Position numbers and translations under genes: made by a program. A DNA stretch of 64,000 nt, from positions 13,344,602 to 13,408,601 of the forward strand of contig OZ020257.1 in NCBI GenBank assembly GCA_963971285.1. The letters are read 5' to 3'. Below are positions 26,701 through 34,757 of this stretch, piece after piece. Each line of letters starts with the position of its first letter. Positions within the stretch are counted from its first letter, which is position 1. The notes below the pieces were generated by a model. The model saw only the letters and a program-made list of their open reading frames with translations. It had not been told where the DNA came from and did not search any database. The stretch comes from Astropecten irregularis. Lineage: Eukaryota; Echinodermata; Asteroidea; Paxillosida; Astropectinidae.

Positions 26701-29700
26701 TTTTGGTTGAAGAAGAGCTGATTGAATAACCAAAATAATAGCCAGACTAATTCTGTTTGAAGCACAAGTAATAGAGAGGAAGGAAAATGCTAATTCTGAA
26801 ACCCATTTTTATCGGAAATTGGGTCGATCTCACAAAGAACTCGGATTGATCAAGTGTAAACTATATCCCAAGTGTAATGCCACAATACAAATCACTGTGG
26901 TGATACTGACTACTCAAAGTACATGTAAAAATTAATCTCAATTGTTTTATGATATCCACTGATGGTGTCATGTAATATCTGACCATGGGTGGATTTCACG
27001 AAGACCTACAATCGATTTAAGTCGAGTTATGAAGGATAACCCATCGTATCCTACGTAGGGCTGCAATGCATCATAAGTCCTACAATTGATAGTAATGTTA
27101 CGAATTTACGATGAGTTTGGTGAAATCAACCCCAGCACCTACATGCGATGAGCATAGGGAGGTGGCCAACAGAGGGCGCCATATTGCTTATATTTCAGTG
27201 TATTTGAGAGACGATTATAGCTTATAGATGCAGCTGATGTGCTGTGTTTAATTGTCTTCATTCCCATGTTGATTCGTGTCGTTTACGCTTCCTGTGAATA
27301 CAGAGTCTGGTTTCTCATCTACTGCTACGTCACCATGTTCCTGAACCTGCTCTTCGGATTGATCCTAGCCGTCATCCGTGTGGTCATCGGTCTGGTTATC
27401 GCAATCTTCTTGCTGCCGCGGATCGACCGTCCGATCTGGGTGCCCGGTTTCGGTGACAAAGATTTAGGTGAGAGATCAGCTGGCTCCAGCTGTGGCTCTA
27501 TTTCGTAAATCCATTTTTTTTTTTTTTCGGAAAAAGATTCTCTGGTTTGAAATGGAAAACAGAGCTTCAGCTTCAATAGAAAAGCACAATCTTTATTTGC
27601 AGCATATGGATGTCAGAGCTGGAGCCGGAGCCAGGGCTGGAGCCGAGGTTTGGAAAAGGGCCTAAAACAGTGGCACATGTTTGTGTATACGTTTAGCAGG
27701 TATTTCAATACAAGTAATGAACTGCTGCAAACTGCTCATCTGCCAAAATAATGACCTGAAATTTGATAAAGATACTGCTAGGATCGAAACGCGTCAGGCC
27801 CTCCTAACTCTCAGCAGGTATTTCAGATTTTTTTTTCTGATGGATGTGTTTCCCTTGCTGTTGGGCCCTGCTAATAGTCCTCTCATGTCCACACAAAAGG
27901 TCCCTCCATACTTCTCTGTATCTATCAGTGTCCGAAGACCTATGACCCGTCAGATCCTCAGTCAAAAACCAAAACTTCTCCTCAGGTCAAACTAATCGTA
28001 GATCTTAGGCCTCTATTTTGTTTGTTTACGGTCTTTTTCCTCTTTTGGGTGCCGGCAGTCTACGTGATGTACGTCGGTAATCTCCTGACTGAAAATGCCC
28101 ACAGCAACCCGATCCTGGTCATGTTCTGTCATCTCATGGAGTTTGACGTCCTGAGACCCAAGAGGAAACGTCAGAAGCTGAAACGGCAGGGCAGCAATCT
28201 TGTTAGGGAGGGGCTGGTGAACAGCCCAGATCCTGGCTACACCGATTTGGAAAATGTTGAAGGTAGCATCGGGGGTGGGGGGGATGGGGGGAGGAATTTA
28301 CTGATTACAGATTTTGTTTTCCAAAACAAACAAACAAACACCATTAAAAAACCCAATAGTCTTCATGGAAAGTTAAGTTTAATTTGTTTGTTTTTCTTTT
28401 TTATTGTGTCTGACCACCTGATGGTTTTAGGAATGTGAATTATGGCCCGATGACCAGGGGTAATAATTGATTTGCGCCATGAGCGTCATGCTTGGCGGAT
28501 ACCGGTGCATTATAAGTGTCCATTATTATTATTATTATTATCTGATGTGATGACTATATTGATTAAAAAGCTGTATCCTCTTTGAGTGATCCCATATGTA
28601 CAGTTTCTCAGGTTGCAGCATTGCTGTGAGTATAGATAATGACCCTTGGGATATAGCGGTGTGTGTATGGTTTCATGGCTTCTGACTGTCAAACGAACAA
28701 AGATAATTGACAATTACTGGGGACACCAGCAACATAGGGCTGGGTCACTGGTTCGAATCCCGCTCCAGTAAATTGGTCTTTGTTCATTCTTCAATGATCT
28801 TTATATCTGTTTGTGGACTTCTCAGAACCGCTGCCTCTGATGAAGTACTTCCGTTGGCACCTGGCCTACACGCTCATCAAGAACCCTTCCCTGATCAAGC
28901 TGCGTAAGGGCTCGGCCATTCTGCCCGATCAGGAGGTCATGGTCTCGGACGGGGAGATCAAGGTCGTCAGCCAGACCCCCGGGAAGGCCAATGGTCTGGA
29001 CAGGCATGACAGCGCTCAAATGCTGCCACACATCATGGAGGTGAGTCATTGGTGGGCGGAGTTTGTTGCATGAACCACCAGTAATTAGTGTGATATCAGT
29101 CAGGGGGAGGGGAGGGGCGGGCCAGGGGAGGGGGCTGGGGAACAGTTTCCTGGAGTGGAGCCACCACAGTCAATTCACATTTCCCAAGCAATAATTTTGT
29201 TATGCTGTGTCTTTGAATAGCTTCTTGCAAGACCAGACTTGTGAATTGATTTGTCAAGTAACTTGTAGTGGCTTGTGATGGCTTGTGATGACTTGTGGGG
29301 ACTTGTGATGACTTGTGGTGACTTGTGGTGACTTGTGATGGCTTGTGATGGCTTGTGATGGCTTGTGATGACTTGTGATGGCTTGTGGTGACTTGTGATG
29401 GCTTGTGATGACTTGTGGGGACTGGTGATGACTTGTGATGACTTGTAGTGGCTTGTGATGGCTTGTGGTGACTTGTGATGGCTTGTGATGACTTGTGGGG
29501 ACTGGTGATGACTTGTGATGACTTGTAGTGGCTTGTGATGGCTTGTGGTGACTTGTGAGGACTTGTGGTGACTTGTGATGACTTAATTGTGATGACTTGT
29601 AGTGACTTGTGGGGACTGGTGATGACTTGTGATGACTTGTAGTGGCTTGTGATGACTTGTGGGAACTTGTGGTGGCTTGGGATGACTTGTGATGGCTTGT

Positions 29701-30454
29701 GGGGACTGGTGGTGACTTGTGGGGACTGGTGATGACTGGTGATGACTTGTGGTGGCTTGCTATGACTTGTGGGGAATTGTGACGGCTTGTGATGACTTGT
29801 GATGACTTGTCACAAGCCAATAACCAGTGCTGCTATGCACTAGAATTTCCCAAGAACAAACATTTATTGCGTGAATAAAATTCAGCCTAAATTCCATCTC
29901 TAAATGTTCATTATCATTACTGGATTGTGTCTTTTAAGCTCAAGTAACACAAGGCAATTTCAAGGCAATCAGAAATGGTAGAATTTGCCGATCATTTTCA
30001 AGGGTATAGTGAAATTGCCCCAACATTTCTTAAATGCTACCAACATTTTTCTCTTTGCATACAGTGGAACTTGGTTGCCATCAAGTTGCCTGTAGAGATT
30101 GCCTCGTGTGACGTGGGCCTTAAGTATAGGCGTGTATAAAACTAAAAATACATATGGTTTTTGTTTATTGTAACCAAGGTGATGAAACGTCAAGATCAAG
30201 AGAGGAAAAAGAACGGAGCCATGATGGATTCATTTGTGGTGGTAGATCCCAGCCTGATTGCCTTAGAAGAAGCCCCCAAACACCCGGAGCCCCAGCCTTC
30301 CGATGCCTTCGATGCGGCCGGCCAGTCAACGGAGCAGCACCCATCCCTCGTGGCCGTTAGTCAGTCTGGTCCCGTTCTAGATCTCTATAATCTAACCACA
30401 AATGGAGAGGTCGGTGAAGGACACCATACTGTTGGATTGGACAGCATTGCTTAG
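8048..30454 (+). CDS. STRA6: STRA6-like retinol transporter/receptor (19 coding exons)
   Basis: Exons: 8048-8070, 8711-8777, 11736-11796, 13699-13830, 14392-14512, 16812-16866, 17840-17962, 18340-18410, 18991-19105, 19590-19746, 20455-20530, 21678-21753, 23011-23059, 25195-25312, 26262-26381, 27304-27467, 28059-28262, 28826-29040, 30179-30454. All have GT-AG borders and matching phases, giving 740 codons plus TAG (vertebrate STRA6 is about 670). Family matches: CLAFGAA, FPFFAC, RKHLMGMWAG, KPLALQRR, RIDRPIW, SNPILVMFCHLM. STRA6 is a multi-pass plasma-membrane protein that takes retinol from a carrier protein into the cell. The ATG at 8048 has a strong context (GTCGCCATGG) and a short glycosylatable N terminus. 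STRA6 versus the paralogue STRA6L/RBPR2 cannot be settled here. Confidence 0.9.
8829..9177. mobile_element. MITE with TATAGATCAGCGCGGA inverted ends
   Basis: TATAGATCAGCGCGGA near 8827 is inverted at 9160-9176 (TCCGCGCTGATCTATA). About 350 bp, non-coding, in STRA6-like intron 2. Interior motifs (GTTTGTCCG, CATCCGGGTAC) resemble the element at 5-299. Confidence 0.6.
9178..10328. other. Intronic DNA without recognised features
   Basis: AT-rich part of STRA6-like intron 2. Short ORFs have no recognisable product, and no repeats were identified beyond simple A/T runs. Confidence 0.4.
10329..10700. mobile_element. hAT-like MITE with about 33-bp inverted ends
   Basis: GGCCATAAAAAAAATTGTTG...GGCGTAAC at the left is matched by GTTACGCC...ATGGCC at the right. 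Flanks GTAGCTTA and TTAGCTTA match at 7 of 8 bases, consistent with an 8-bp target duplication (hAT superfamily). Interior is poly-T rich and non-coding. Confidence 0.6.
10826..11161. mobile_element. Kolobok/T2-like MITE, family A (copy 1)
   Basis: Begins TTAAAGGTATCATCATACTT and ends AAGTATGATACTACCTTTAA: inverted ends each including a TTAA. The interior (AAATACAG..TTAATGGGCAAAAA, CCACTTTTTGAGAAAACAGT) is shared by at least nine other copies. TTAA target sites with TTAAAGG termini are typical of T2/Kolobok MITEs. Confidence 0.75.
12385..13219. mobile_element. hAT-type non-autonomous transposon with perfect 8-bp target duplication
   Basis: Termini CAGGGTTG (12385) and CAACCCTG (to 13219) are flanked by identical ATTGTCAG at 12377-12384 and 13220-13227. 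Subterminal regions are runs of GATTTAAATCA-like palindromes. The interior is AT-rich with no transposase. In STRA6-like intron 3. Confidence 0.85.
13699..27467 (+). CDS. STRA6: STRA6-like, membrane core exons 4-16
   Basis: Residues about 51-509 carry the transmembrane core. Hydrophobic segments lie around 63-79, 95-118, 121-146, 162-187, 238-270, 309-330, 360-403 and 455-495, compatible with the nine transmembrane plus re-entrant helices known for STRA6. KYIGFQVAVFLTGY aligns with the vertebrate RYSGWQIAY segment implicated in carrier-protein binding. Exon 12 is best ended at 21753 (donor GTACGT, phase 0): the next exon then reads VGSLKYIGFQV, whereas the downstream GTAAGA donor gives a non-family frame. 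Confidence 0.85.
14573..14935. mobile_element. Inverted-repeat element Z with tRNA-like module (copy 1, reverse)
   Basis: Carries, in reverse, a B box (GGGATTCGAACC) and A box (CTGAGCTATCCAGCC), then a body with CTTTGTTCGTTTGGCAGTCAG, AAACCATGAAACCA and TGCAGCATTGC-type motifs, ending in ACCACAAGGGAAACAGACTG. The body recurs at 19823-20130 and 28540-28797. Confidence 0.6.
14987..15107. repeat. Small palindromic MITE (also at 45833-45950)
   Basis: GGGCCTGTTTGTTTCAGGC...GATCAGTGATCC is mirrored by GATCACTGATC...GAAACACACAGGCCC. The copy at 45833-45950 shares both arms. Confidence 0.6.
15287..15678. mobile_element. Kolobok/T2-like MITE, family B (copy 1)
   Basis: Starts TTGAAGGTATAATACATGAT and ends CAATCCTGTACTGTGCCTTTAA. 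Interior (GACAGAACAGCACTCACACTTTG, GAGCTCAATCGGACATTTGAG) is shared with 37070-37433 and 62791-63144. Confidence 0.65.
15700..16800. other. Intronic DNA with only repeat fragments
   Basis: Part of STRA6-like intron 5. About 16050-16215 carries a fragment (ACTGCTGCAAGTTACTCATC...GCAAAATAATGACC...GACATGTTTTGATC) also seen near 13970-14110, 27720-27800, 31300-31410 and 56790-56920, an unclassified dispersed repeat. No gene seen. Confidence 0.4.
17300..17540. mobile_element. Element Q with GGATCC-type ends (copy, 240 bp)
   Basis: Left end CAGGGGTGGATCTAGGGG and right end CCCCTTTTTGGAAAATCCTGGATCCGCTTCTG are diverged inverted repeats. The same end type bounds 23524-24830. No coding sequence. Confidence 0.45.
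17588..17738. repeat. Near-perfect palindrome, foldback family E (copy 1)
   Basis: About 150 bp: GGGGCCGATTTCACTAACGC-type arm, GCGATGGATTT and TTTTCCGTTTAGCGATGG, mirrored around a short centre. Copies at 20758-20908 and 23139-23293. It can form a long hairpin and has no coding capacity. Confidence 0.8.
18000..18250 (-). repeat. tRNA-derived SINE fragment (reverse)
   Basis: The right end contains, in reverse, GGACTTGAACCC (B box) and CGCTACGCCAACCTGAC (A box region). The left part (AAACCCCAGAGGAATATTCTGG) would be the SINE body. Family not named. Confidence 0.45.
18565..18902. mobile_element. Kolobok/T2-like MITE, family A (reverse copy)
   Basis: TTAAAGGTACCATCATAC at the left and ACCAAAGTATGATATTACCT at the right, with the shared interior in reverse (TTTTCTCAAAAAGTGGGCACC, TTTGCTCATGAATCTTCATT). 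Confidence 0.65.
19119..19257. repeat. Foldback family F (copy 1)
   Basis: AATGGGAGACTTTTGAGAAC at the left is inverted as TTCTCAAAAGTCTCCCATT at the right; inner arms CAAGTCAACAGC / GCTGTTGACT flank a GC-rich CGCGCGCA-type centre. A second copy is at 22845-22972. It begins only 14 bp after STRA6-like exon 9. Confidence 0.75.
19340..19510 (+). repeat. SINE body fragment (related to 58380-58745)
   Basis: Contains GTGTAAATGGGTACC, GGGCTGTATGCTCCCCAGGGAG, TGAGATGGTTTCAGGAAT and GGCCCGATGACCAGGG. These match, in opposite orientation, the fuller SINE at 58380-58745, and the 3' part at 28425-28535, which ends in an ATT-repeat tail. Confidence 0.55.
19823..20130 (+). mobile_element. Inverted-repeat element Z with tRNA-like module (copy 2)
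   Basis: Starts CAGTTTCCCTTGTGG, continues AGCTGCATCCTCTTTCAGTG and ATCCTTGGGGTATGGCGGTG, and ends in a tRNA-like unit: A box TGGTTCAGTTGGTAGAGCGC and B box GGTTTGAATCCC at about 20032-20110. Matches 14573-14935 in reverse. Confidence 0.6.
20172..20398. repeat. Foldback family U (copy 1)
   Basis: Arms GCGGAGACACCATGTATTT...GAACCGGTG and CACCGGTTC...AAATACATGGTGTCTCCGC; inner symmetry GGCCAGTGTACTCTGG / CCAGAGTACACTGGCC. Related foldback at 59165-59387 and a partial copy at 31105-31240. Confidence 0.75.
20758..20908. repeat. Near-perfect palindrome, foldback family E (copy 2)
   Basis: Same arms as 17588-17738: GGGGTCGATTTCACTAACGC...GCGATGGATTTGGGCC, mirrored. Lies directly left of the 20937-21489 MITE. 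Confidence 0.8.
20937..21489. mobile_element. Kolobok/T2-like MITE, family D (copy 1)
   Basis: TTAAAGGGTCTCTGCAAT at the left, ACTGCAGTCGCCCTTTAA at the right. Shared with 52045-52621 in reverse (CATATTCATGAGCAAAA, GATTCAGGGTTAA, CCTCCTCAATGGG). The interior holds no transposase. Confidence 0.7.
21789..22078. mobile_element. Kolobok/T2-like MITE, family A (reverse copy, internally deleted)
   Basis: TTAAGGTAGTATCATACTTT to AAGTATGATACTACCTTTAA, with the family A interior in reverse. TTAA at both ends. It begins 35 bp after STRA6-like exon 12. Confidence 0.7.
22269..22635. mobile_element. Kolobok/T2-like MITE, family A (full-length copy)
   Basis: TTAAAGGTAATATCATACTT to AAGTATGATACTACCTTTAA; about 367 bp, one of the most complete copies. 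The hairpin GATCTTTTAAAAGATC sits near its centre. Confidence 0.75.
22845..22972. repeat. Foldback family F (copy 2)
   Basis: AATGGGAGACTTTTGAGAAC...CTTCAAGTCAACAGCGCACG mirrored by GCGCTGTTGACTTGAAG...AGTCTCCCATT. Ends 38 bp before STRA6-like exon 13. Confidence 0.75.
23139..23293. repeat. Near-perfect palindrome, foldback family E (copy 3)
   Basis: GGACCGATTTCACTAATGC...GGAAAATTGCTAC mirrored by GATTTTCCGTTTAGCGATGG...GCGTTAGTGAAATCGG. Third copy inside the STRA6-like gene. Confidence 0.75.
23524..24830. mobile_element. Element Q with GCGCGGATCCAGG ends, 1.3 kb
   Basis: GCGCGGATCCAGGGG at 23524 is inverted as AATCCTGGATCCGCGC at 24815-24830. An internal terminus-like sequence (GGAAAAATCCTGCATACGCC, about 24566) suggests one element inserted beside or into another. 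Short ORFs inside show no recognisable transposase. Superfamily not assigned. Confidence 0.55.
25034..25130 (+). repeat. tRNA-like SINE fragment
   Basis: TGGCTTGATAGCTCAGGTGGTG (A box) and GGTTCAAATCCCC (B box), followed by CAGTCAGTTTTCTTTG as in element Z. Ends about 65 bp before STRA6-like exon 14. Confidence 0.5.
25335..25840. mobile_element. pogo/Tigger-like non-autonomous Tc1-mariner element
   Basis: CAGTGGAACGCCGCTATA at the left and ATAATAGTGGCGTTCCACTG at the right, flanked by TA on both sides. About 506 bp, no intact transposase. A shorter relative lies at 30646-30817. Confidence 0.7.
25990..26201. mobile_element. Kolobok/T2-like MITE, family A (truncated reverse copy)
   Basis: Retains the GATCTTTTAAAAGATC hairpin, family A interior and the AAGTATGATACTACCTTTAA end; the other end is missing. 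Lies 60 bp before STRA6-like exon 15. Confidence 0.65.
26990..27139. repeat. Foldback family V (copy 1)
   Basis: GATTTCACGAAGACCTACAATCG...GAAGGATAACCCATCGTATC and GATGAGTTTGGTGAAATC form diverged inverted arms. Related copies at 39838-39976 and 60813-60969. Confidence 0.6.
27477..27663. mobile_element. MITE family X (copy 2, partial)
   Basis: Shares CAGAGCTTCAGCTTCAAT, CAGCATATGGATG, the GGAGCC hexamers and GAGGTTTGGAAAAGGGCC with 1077-1317. Begins within 10 bp of STRA6-like exon 16. Confidence 0.6.
28059..30454 (+). CDS. STRA6: STRA6-like, C-terminal exons 17-19
   Basis: Residues about 510-740. SNPILVMFCHLM is the last strongly conserved block, followed by a basic patch (RPKRKRQKLKRQ) and a hydrophilic tail much longer than in vertebrates. 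The tail ends in a Pro/Glu/Ser-rich stretch with a tyrosine in LDLYNLTTN. Vertebrate STRA6 signals through a C-terminal phosphotyrosine; whether this tyrosine is equivalent is unknown. Stop TAG at 30452-30454. Confidence 0.85.
28425..28800 (+). repeat. SINE tail joined to element Z
   Basis: 28425-28540 is a SINE 3' part (GGCCCGATGACCAGGGG...CATTATAAGTGTCC) with an ATT-repeat tail. It is followed at 28540-28797 by element Z (CTGTATCCTCTTTGAGTGAT...GTTTCATGGCTTCTGACTG...GGTTCGAATCCCGCTCCAG). Ends 28 bp before STRA6-like exon 18. Confidence 0.55.
29261..29815 (+). repeat. 10-bp minisatellite, about 55 units
   Basis: Tandem variants of RCTTGTGATG (ACTTGTGATG, GCTTGTGATG, ACTTGTGGGG, ACTTGTAGTG) keep a strict 10-bp register for about 550 bp, apart from a small slip near 29585. 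The reverse strand stays open as a Ser/His/Lys-rich ORF, which is a by-product of the repeat. In STRA6-like intron 18. Confidence 0.9.
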
Positions 30455-30645
30455 CAAGGTTTTTATGAAATTTTTATCAGGCTAGAGCTAGGTCTAGGTC
30501 TTCGCTCCATTGGAAATACGCAGAGACACCAAGAAAATAGACCTAGCAGTAGCTCTGGAAGCCCGTTTCAGACATGGCCTATGTCATTGTTAATGTTTTT
30601 ACTTTTTGTGAGTAAGTAACCATTTTTTTAAATCCAAATTCTGGA

Positions 30646-30817
30646 GCTGTGGAACGCCACTATAACGAACATGGCAGGATGCACAGATATTGTCCATTAT
30701 AGTGGTCATTTGTTATAGTGATTTAAAGAACCGTATTGTGAATGTATTGTACACAAAAATTGGGAGCCAAGGATGATGTTCAGTACAGCCAAATGTTCAG
30801 TATAGCGTTACACTGTA
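30646..30817. mobile_element. pogo-like fragment
   Basis: CTGTGGAACGCCACTATAAC at the left and TATAGCGTTACACTGTA at the right are diverged relatives of the 25335-25840 ends; the interior shares TGATGTTCAGTA and CCAAATGTTCAG. Confidence 0.5.
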
Positions 30818-32039
30818 CTCTAATTGCCAATTGTGATGCGAAGTGAATTTTGGTCATACAAGAGTAAGTGTTTTTTCCCCATTTTGAGGCAAGAAAATCA
30901 ATTTTGCATCACAATTTTCACAAAGTGTGAAGGAGCTTTGATCTCGATGGTATATCAGTGTTAGTTGAATCAATCATCCTTTGGTACTCAGCCCAGTTTA
31001 TACTTTCTGCGGATTGTGTGATACAAATTTTGGTAGTGACGCCACAATATGAAAGTACTTGCTGTTTCTTTCCATTTTGGCGCAAGAAAATTGCCCTTAT
31101 ATAAGGTAGATTTGCAGTGACACCATGTAACAGAAGAGATATCTCTTCTGTGTGAGGTTCTGATGAGAATTGATGGTTTAACACTCGACATTCAGAACAG
31201 TATGCTCTGTTCGTCTTCAGGAGACTGACTGAAGTCGTCACTGGTAAATCAATTCATTGGCTTTTGCTTTGTTTCTACTTAAGATTTCTTTTTAGCCTTC
31301 GATATAGATCCTGTTAGGATCGAAACGCGTCAGGCCTTCCTAACTCCAAGCATGTTATAGATTTCAGGTCATTATTTTGGCTGATGAGCAGTTTGCAGCA
31401 GTTTATTACTTGTATTTCTTTTCTTATACATTTTTGAAACAGAATGTATTTGTAAGAATAATGTTTTTGTACGAATGTTTTTTATGAATGTTTTTGTACT
31501 GAAGATTGTAATTTGTAACATACTTTTTGGTTAGAATGCGTAGATTTTTGTATGGAATATTTGTGCTTTAAATAATAATGCCAAATGGTAATTAGGTAAA
31601 TTTTAATTTTTTTATAAAGTATGTTTGATGATGGTATTTGCTGAAAAAGTTAACCGCAGAAAAGTTTTTCATACCAAAAATTAATATTTCAGTTGAAACC
31701 ATGGCAAAGATTTGTCAATATTTTTATATATTCAAGATGTAAAAGTACTAATTAAAGTAAGCCAATTATGATGTGAATAGAATATAATGCCAAATGAAAT
31801 TTATAGTTAATATGCTTTGTGTATTTTTGATTATTTTTATGAATGCTATTATTATATAATTATGAAATTGTCAAAATGTGATTCTTCGTAGCTGTTTAAG
31901 CTATATATGCCTAATCCTAGCCATTTTTTAAAATTTCCATAATCAATATGCTATAAAAATGAAAAATATTGGAGAGCAAAGGTCCAATGCTGTATGTAAT
32001 TAATTTCAGCCAAATATCTGTGCCCAAAACTGACCAAAA

Positions 32040-32045
32040 AATAAA
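32040..32045 (+). terminator. Possible poly(A) signal for the STRA6-like gene
   Basis: First exact AATAAA I found downstream of the STRA6-like stop, about 1.6 kb away. It would imply a long 3' UTR. Unconfirmed. Confidence 0.25.
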
Positions 32046-32261
32046 GGGTTCAGGATGTTAAAATCCTGTGATTGATATTTAAACAAAGTATCACAAACTA
32101 CAACACATGATCTGTATGTTTTTTGGATATCATATTATTGTGACAATATTCAGAAAGTTATTCATAAGTAATACAATGTCAATGATTATTATGTATCACA
32201 TAACACAATTAATAGGTTGAAATCAGTTGAGTATTCTTTATAGAAATCTTGAACTAAAAGA

Positions 32262-34757
32262 CCAGCACTGCAGTGGTCGCAAAGAACCCATTTCAAGCAT
32301 GAAAACTGATCTATTTCTTATCTGAAAGGAGTATTGAACCAATTTCAGGACATTTAATTTTTCATCAAAAATTGAAAAAAATGGCAAGGGGTACCCCTTG
32401 CCGTTTTGGTAGTTTTCGGCCCAAAATTGACATTTTCTCGAAGTGTTCCAAATCATCCAAATAAATGTCCCAGTGCACAAAGAACCCATTTCTAGCATGA
32501 AAACGGGTCTATTTCTTATCTTGGAGAATTTAATCCATTTCAGGACATATGATTTTTCATCAAAAATTGAAAAAATGGCAAGGGGTACGTACCCCTTGCC
32601 GTTTTGGTAGTTTTTGGCCCAAAATTGACATTTTCCCAAAGTTTTCCAAATCATCCCAATAGTTGTCTCAGTGCACAAAGAACCCATTTTAAGCATGAAA
32701 ACGGGTCTATTTCTTATCTGAGAGGGGTATTGAATCTATTTCAGGACATTGAATTTTTCACCAAAAATTGAAAAAATGGCAAGGGGTACCCCTTGACGTT
32801 TTGGTCGTTTTTGGCCCAAAATTGACATTTTCCCAAAGTGTTCCAAATCATCCAAATAAATGTCCCAGTGCACAAAGAACCCATTTCTAGCACGAAAACG
32901 GGTCTTTTTCTTATCTTGGAGAATTTAATCCATTTCAGGACATATGATTTTTCATCAAAAATTGAAAAAATGGCAAGGGGTACGTACCGCTTGCCGTTTT
33001 GGTAGTTTTTGGCCCAAAATTGACATTTTCCCAAAGTGTTCCAAATCATCCCAATAGTTGTCTCAGTGCACAAAGAACCCATTTTAAGCATGAAAACGGG
33101 TCTATTTCTTATCTGAGAGGGGTATTGAATCTATTTCAGGACATTGAATTTTTCACCAAAAATTGAACAAATGGCAAGGGGTACCCCTTGACGTTTTGGT
33201 AGTTTTTGGCCCAAAATTTACATTTCCAAAGTGTTCCAAATCATCCAAATAGTTGTCTCAGTGCACAAAGAACCCATTTCTAGCAAGAAAACGGGTCTAT
33301 TTCTTATCTGAGAGGGGTACTGAATCTATTTCAGGACATTTGATTTTTCATCAAAAATTGAAAAATTGGCAAGGGTACCCCTTGCCGTTTTGGTCGTTTT
33401 TGGCCAAAAATTGACATTTTCCCAAAGTGTTCCAAATCATCCAAATAGTTGTCTCAGTGCACAAAGAACCCATTTCTAGCACGAAAACGGGTCTATTTCT
33501 TATCTTGGAGAATTTAATCCATTTCAGGACATATGATTTTTCATCAAAAATTGAAAAATATTAATGGCAAGGGGTACGTACCCCTTGCCGTTTTGGTAGT
33601 TTTTGGCCCAAAATTGACATTTTCCCAAAGTGTTCCAAATCATCCCAATAGTTGTCTAAGTGCACAAAGAACCCATTTTAAGCATGAAAACGGGTCTATT
33701 TCTTATCTGAGAGGGGTATTGAATCTATTTCAGGACATTGAATTTTTCACCAAAAATTGAAAAAATGGCAAGGGGTACCCCTTGACGTTTTGGTCGTTTT
33801 TGGCCCAAAATTGACATTTTCCCAAAGTGTTCCAAACCATCCAAATAGATGTCTCAGTGCACAAAGAACCCATTTCTAGCACGAAAACGGGTCTATTTCT
33901 TATCTTGGAGAATTTAATCCATTTCAGGACATATGATTTTTCATCAAAAATTGAAAAATATTAATGGCAAGGGGTACGTACCCCTTGCCGTTTTGGTAGT
34001 TTTTGGCCCAAAATTGACATTTTCCCAAAGTGTTCCAAATCATCCAAATAGATGTCTCAGTGCACAAAGAACCCATTTCCAACATGAAAACGGGTCTATT
34101 TCTTATCTGAGAGCAGAATTGAATACATATTAGGACATTTGATTTTTCATCAAAAATTGAAAAAATGGCAAGGGGTACCCCTTGACGTTTTGGTCGTTTT
34201 TGGCCCAAAATTGACATTTTCCCAAAGTGTTCCAAATCATCCAAATAGATGTCTCAGTGCACAAAGAACCCATTTCCAACATGAAAACGGGTCTATTTCT
34301 TATCTGAGAGCAGAATTGAATACATATTAGGACATTTGATTTTTCATCAAAAATTGGAAAAATGGCAAGGGGTACCCCTTGCCGTTTTGGTCGTTTTTGG
34401 CCCAAAATTTACATTTTCCCAAAGTGTTCAAAATCATTCAATAGATGTCTTAGTGCACAGAGAACCCATTTATAGCACGAAAACGGGTCTGTTTCTTATG
34501 TGAGAGGAGTATTGAATCTATTTCAGGACATTTGATTTTTCACCAAAAATTGAAAAAATGGCAAGGGGTACCCCTTGCTGTTTTGGTCGTTTTTGGCCCA
34601 AAATTTACATTTTCCCAAAGTGTTCCAAATCATCCAAATAGATGTCTCAGTGCACAAAGAACCCATTTTCTAGCATGAAAACGGGTCTACTTCCTATCTG
34701 AGAGGGGTATTGAATCCATTTCAGGACATTTGATTTTTCATCAAAAATTGAAAAAAA
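32262..34757. repeat. Satellite array, 197-198 bp unit, about 12.5 copies
   Basis: The landmark AAGAACCC recurs at 32282, 32480, 32678, 32875, 33073, 33268, 33464, 33667, 33864, 34067, 34264, 34460 and 34657 (spacing 195-203). Each unit has a palindrome GGCAAGGGGTACCCCTTGCC or a form with GTACGTAC at its centre. Unit types alternate (a CTTGGAGAATTTAATCC type and a GAGAGGGGTATTGAATC type), so there is a partial higher-order order. The unit is about 66 codons, so ORFs on both strands run through several units; I treat these as by-products. Confidence 0.95.

Noticed and set aside
29254-29820. 188-codon minus-strand Ser/His/Lys-rich ORF
   Set aside because: It is the reverse translation of the 10-bp minisatellite, with no domain or splice support.
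32238-34405. Several 60-150-codon ORFs on both strands
   Set aside because: All are readings of the 198-bp satellite; kept as a minor finding, not as genes.
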